From Bacteroidia bacterium (lineage in GTDB: Bacteria; Bacteroidota; Bacteroidia; Cytophagales; Cyclobacteriaceae), in contig JANXRR010000345.1 of NCBI GenBank assembly GCA_025356795.1, forward strand, positions 1-8,545: a stretch of DNA of 8,545 bases. The letters are read 5' to 3'. Below the pieces are notes generated by a model, which saw nothing but the letters and a program-made list of their open reading frames with translations, was not told where the DNA came from and made no database searches. The stretch's first letter is position 1; each line of letters opens with the position of its first letter. Positions 7,042-8,545 of this stretch are shown piece by piece. Both the position numbers and the translations under genes were made by a program.

Positions 7042-7070
7042 TTTGATCGTTTTTTGAATTAATATTGTTG
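7042..7070 (+). promoter_or_regulatory. candidate promoter for the low-complexity secreted protein gene
   Basis: TTTG (7042-7045) is followed after 17 nt by TATTGTTG (7063-7070), matching seven of eight positions of TAnnTTTG counting the two free positions, with the same 17-nt spacing as the divergent proS promoter. The start would fall near 7077, leaving a leader of about 60 nt. That leader contains the AT-rich palindrome 7099-7113 (7-nt arms around one base) and the small hairpin GAGC-AATA-GCTC (7114-7125). Confidence 0.4.
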
Positions 7071-7135
7071 TACTTATAACTGAAGACTATTCTGAACGTT
7101 TATAAATTATAAAGAGCAATAGCTCAACAAAAGTC

Positions 7136-8227
7136 ATGAAAATAAAATCCTTTTTAATTGCTGCTTTAACAATAGGCACATTTGCTAGCTATGCTCAGCA
7201 AGTTGAAATAGATGATATGTATTTTACAGCTAAAGACCGAGCATTGTTGAACTCAACCAAGCCATTGCCTACCATTAAAAGCAATGAGGATTTCAATGCG
7301 GTGGAAGCAACAGCGGTAGTCAATCCTACAGATAGCTATTCTGGTAGAGGAACAAACCCGGATTACACGGCTCAAACCGTTGTAAGCTCGCCTACAAGCA
7401 AAACTAATCCTGCTTACTTTTCTTCCACCTATCAGCCAAAACCTAGCCTTCAAAATTCGGCTTATCCTAATAACGGCTTGAATAACCAGTATTCTTACAA
7501 TGGATACAATAATTACAATGGCTATAACAATTACGGAAATAATGGCTTCAATAACTACGGCATGAATTCCTTTTATGGAAATGGTTACAGTAGCTTTTAT
7601 TCTCCTAATAGATTCGGTTATGGCATGGGAATGTCGCCTTATTATAACAGCTTTGGAATGAGTAATATGTTAGGCTTTGGATATTCATCCTTCGGAATGG
7701 GTTATCCTTATTCATCCTATAACTATAGCAATTATGGCTATCCATACGGTTATGGATACTCAAGCTATTACCCTTCAAGCATTGTGGTAATCAACAATGA
7801 CGGCAACAGTGGTTATGTTCATGGAAAAAGAGGCGCCAGAACTGGAGTAGATCCGTATTATGATGCCGCAAGAAGCCGTGGCTCAATGGTAGGGAATTCA
7901 TCTGGCAATGTAGGTGGAAGAGTTACATCCTCTAATCAATACTATGATAGGAGTTGGAGAAACAGTATTCCACAATCTTCACAAACACAAGCAAGAAGTT
8001 ATTACGGAAACACAAATGGTTCCTCAAATAATTCCAGATCTTTTTGGGATGGAAATAATGGACAGTCTTCATTTGGAAACTCAAGAAGTTCCTATAACTA
8101 CGGAAACTCAAATAACGGATTTGGGGGTGGCAACCGTTCTAGCGGTTTCTCTGGAGGCGGCTCTTCCGGAGGTAGTGGTAGTTCTTCTGGTGGTGGTGGA
8201 GGTGGTGCCGGTCGCAGCCGTCATTAA
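7136..8227 (+). CDS. secreted Tyr/Asn/Gly/Ser-rich low-complexity protein
   Basis: A 363-residue protein of unknown function with a clear Sec signal peptide (1-20, ASYA before Gln21). A short ordinary segment follows (21-102, starting EIDDMYFTAKDRALL). Next comes a low-complexity region (103-221) built of Tyr, Asn, Gly, Ser, Phe and Met with a single charged residue (Arg159) and 25 tyrosines in residues 111-212. It includes near-repeats of NGYNNY. After a short hydrophobic strand SSIVVINND and a basic KRGARTG (231-237), the protein becomes Ser/Asn/Arg-rich. It ends in a Gly/Ser tail (about 325-358) and a basic tip GRSRH. There are no cysteines and no recognised domain. The composition resembles disordered, sticky or amyloid-prone surface proteins, but that is inference. 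An outer-membrane barrel gene begins 35 nt downstream, probably in the same transcript. The reading frame is credible despite the bias: signal peptide, own promoter candidate and TAA stop. Confidence 0.9.
   Translation: MKIKSFLIAALTIGTFASYAQQVEIDDMYFTAKDRALLNSTKPLPTIKSNEDFNAVEATAVVNPTDSYSGRGTNPDYTAQTVVSSPTSKTNPAYFSSTYQPKPSLQNSAYPNNGLNNQYSYNGYNNYNGYNNYGNNGFNNYGMNSFYGNGYSSFYSPNRFGYGMGMSPYYNSFGMSNMLGFGYSSFGMGYPYSSYNYSNYGYPYGYGYSSYYPSSIVVINNDGNSGYVHGKRGARTGVDPYYDAARSRGSMVGNSSGNVGGRVTSSNQYYDRSWRNSIPQSSQTQARSYYGNTNGSSNNSRSFWDGNNGQSSFGNSRSSYNYGNSNNGFGGGNRSSGFSGGGSSGGSGSSSGGGGGGAGRSRH
7499..7558 (+). repeat. coding tandem near-repeat, NGYNNY units
   Basis: Residues 122-141 of the secreted protein contain NGYNNY twice in a row and then the variant NGFNNY after a two-residue spacer. 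The DNA copies differ at synonymous positions (GGATACAATAAT against GGCTATAACAAT), so the repeat is conserved as protein and is not a fresh DNA duplication. Confidence 0.7.
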
Positions 8228-8262
8228 TCTATCAGCCAGCCTGTAATTAAAACACGTTTGCA

Positions 8263-8545
8263 ATGAGAAAAATTAAAGGGCTTGTGCTCGGTTATAGCCT
8301 ATTGCTGTTAAGTTTGGGAATTAATGCCCAATCATTAACATCTTATAAAGAGCTGGCATTAAACTTTAGCCGGTTTAATCCTGGGGGAAGTGCTAGAATA
8401 CAATCATTGGGAGGAGCGCAAGTAAGTTTAGGGGGTGATTACAGTGCTGCATATTCTAATCCTGCTGGGCTGGGCATGTATCACCGCTCAGAGTTTACAT
8501 TTACACCTGGTTTCAATTCATCCAACATATCTTCAGATTATCTTG
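8263..8545 (+). CDS. outer-membrane beta-barrel protein, OmpP1/FadL-like, partial at the right edge
   Basis: The first 94 residues of a gene that runs off the window. The signal peptide covers 1-22 (INA before Gln23). The mature start contains SARIQSLGGAQVSLGGD at 43-59 and YSNPAGLGMY at 64-73. This Gly-rich segment followed by an Asn-Pro-Ala-Gly motif is typical of Bacteroidota outer-membrane transport proteins of the OmpP1/FadL/TodX type. A similar N-terminal motif occurs in PorV-like barrels of the type IX secretion system, so the exact subfamily is open until the C-terminal part is seen. The protein would sit in the outer membrane and move hydrophobic compounds or assist surface-protein handling. 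The ATG at 8263 follows the stop of the low-complexity secreted protein by 35 nt with no terminator between, suggesting joint transcription. The frame is open to the last base. Confidence 0.85.
   Translation, partial: MRKIKGLVLGYSLLLLSLGINAQSLTSYKELALNFSRFNPGGSARIQSLGGAQVSLGGDYSAAYSNPAGLGMYHRSEFTFTPGFNSSNISSDYL

Noticed and set aside
7099..7113. AT-only palindrome (7-nt arms around one base) in the leader of the secreted protein gene
   Set aside because: Low-complexity AT sequence gives such palindromes by chance; no second site or nearby regulator supports an operator.
7253..7453. Minus-strand frame of 66 codons
   Set aside because: Antisense to the low-complexity secreted protein gene and without any recognisable feature.
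8140..8219. Gly/Ser-rich run at the end of the secreted protein as a possible frameshift product
   Set aside because: The frame stays consistent with the preceding Ser/Asn/Gly pattern and ends in a TAA before the next gene; no break in codon phase is needed to explain it.
7914..8246. Plus-strand frame of 110 codons in another phase
   Set aside because: Overlaps the C-terminal part of the secreted protein in a different frame. It is long only because the Gly/Ser/Asn-rich codons leave few stops in that phase; no start signal and a Val/Leu-rich nonsense composition.

Overview
The window looks like chromosomal housekeeping sequence from a member of the Bacteroidota, most likely of the Cytophagales type. 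The evidence is a moderately AT-rich composition, almost no Shine-Dalgarno sequences, a near-perfect TTTG-N17-TAnnTTTG promoter in front of proS, the short archaeal/eukaryote-like prolyl-tRNA synthetase, a flotillin-like FloA next to NfeD, and an OmpP1/FadL-like outer-membrane gene. No transposase, integrase, CRISPR array, phage gene, rRNA or tRNA was seen. All assignments come from reading the translated sequence; no database search was run.

Layout: positions 95-3216 hold four genes on the minus strand. Read in the direction of transcription they are rsmG (16S rRNA methyltransferase), a membrane-anchored DUF3179 protein with an internal duplication, a secreted GlcG/HbpS-like (DUF336) protein, and a small exported protein of unknown function that ends in a possible terminator near the left edge. 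A GreA/GreB-like gene (3359-3817, plus strand) diverges from rsmG and converges on the nfeD-floA pair (5334-3869, minus strand, 5 nt apart). proS (6923-5445, minus strand) follows. The 212-bp region right of proS is divergent: a promoter for proS overlaps a perfect 7+7 inverted repeat, and a second promoter candidate with the same spacing faces right. The right end encodes a secreted, Tyr/Asn/Gly/Ser-rich low-complexity protein (7136-8227). It is followed 35 nt later by the start of an outer-membrane beta-barrel gene (8263 to the window end).

How the genes relate: rsmG, proS and the Gre-like factor serve translation and transcription. NfeD and FloA form a membrane-microdomain pair. The low-complexity secreted protein and the barrel gene probably form one transcription unit of envelope function and are the least explained part of the window. 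No gene-free stretch exceeds 300 bases; the longest is the 212-bp divergent region at 6924-7135. I found no convincing new multi-gene system. The points most worth following are the uncharged Tyr-rich secreted protein beside an outer-membrane barrel, the inverted repeat sitting on the proS promoter, and the duplicated DUF3179 protein whose second copy has lost its cysteines.
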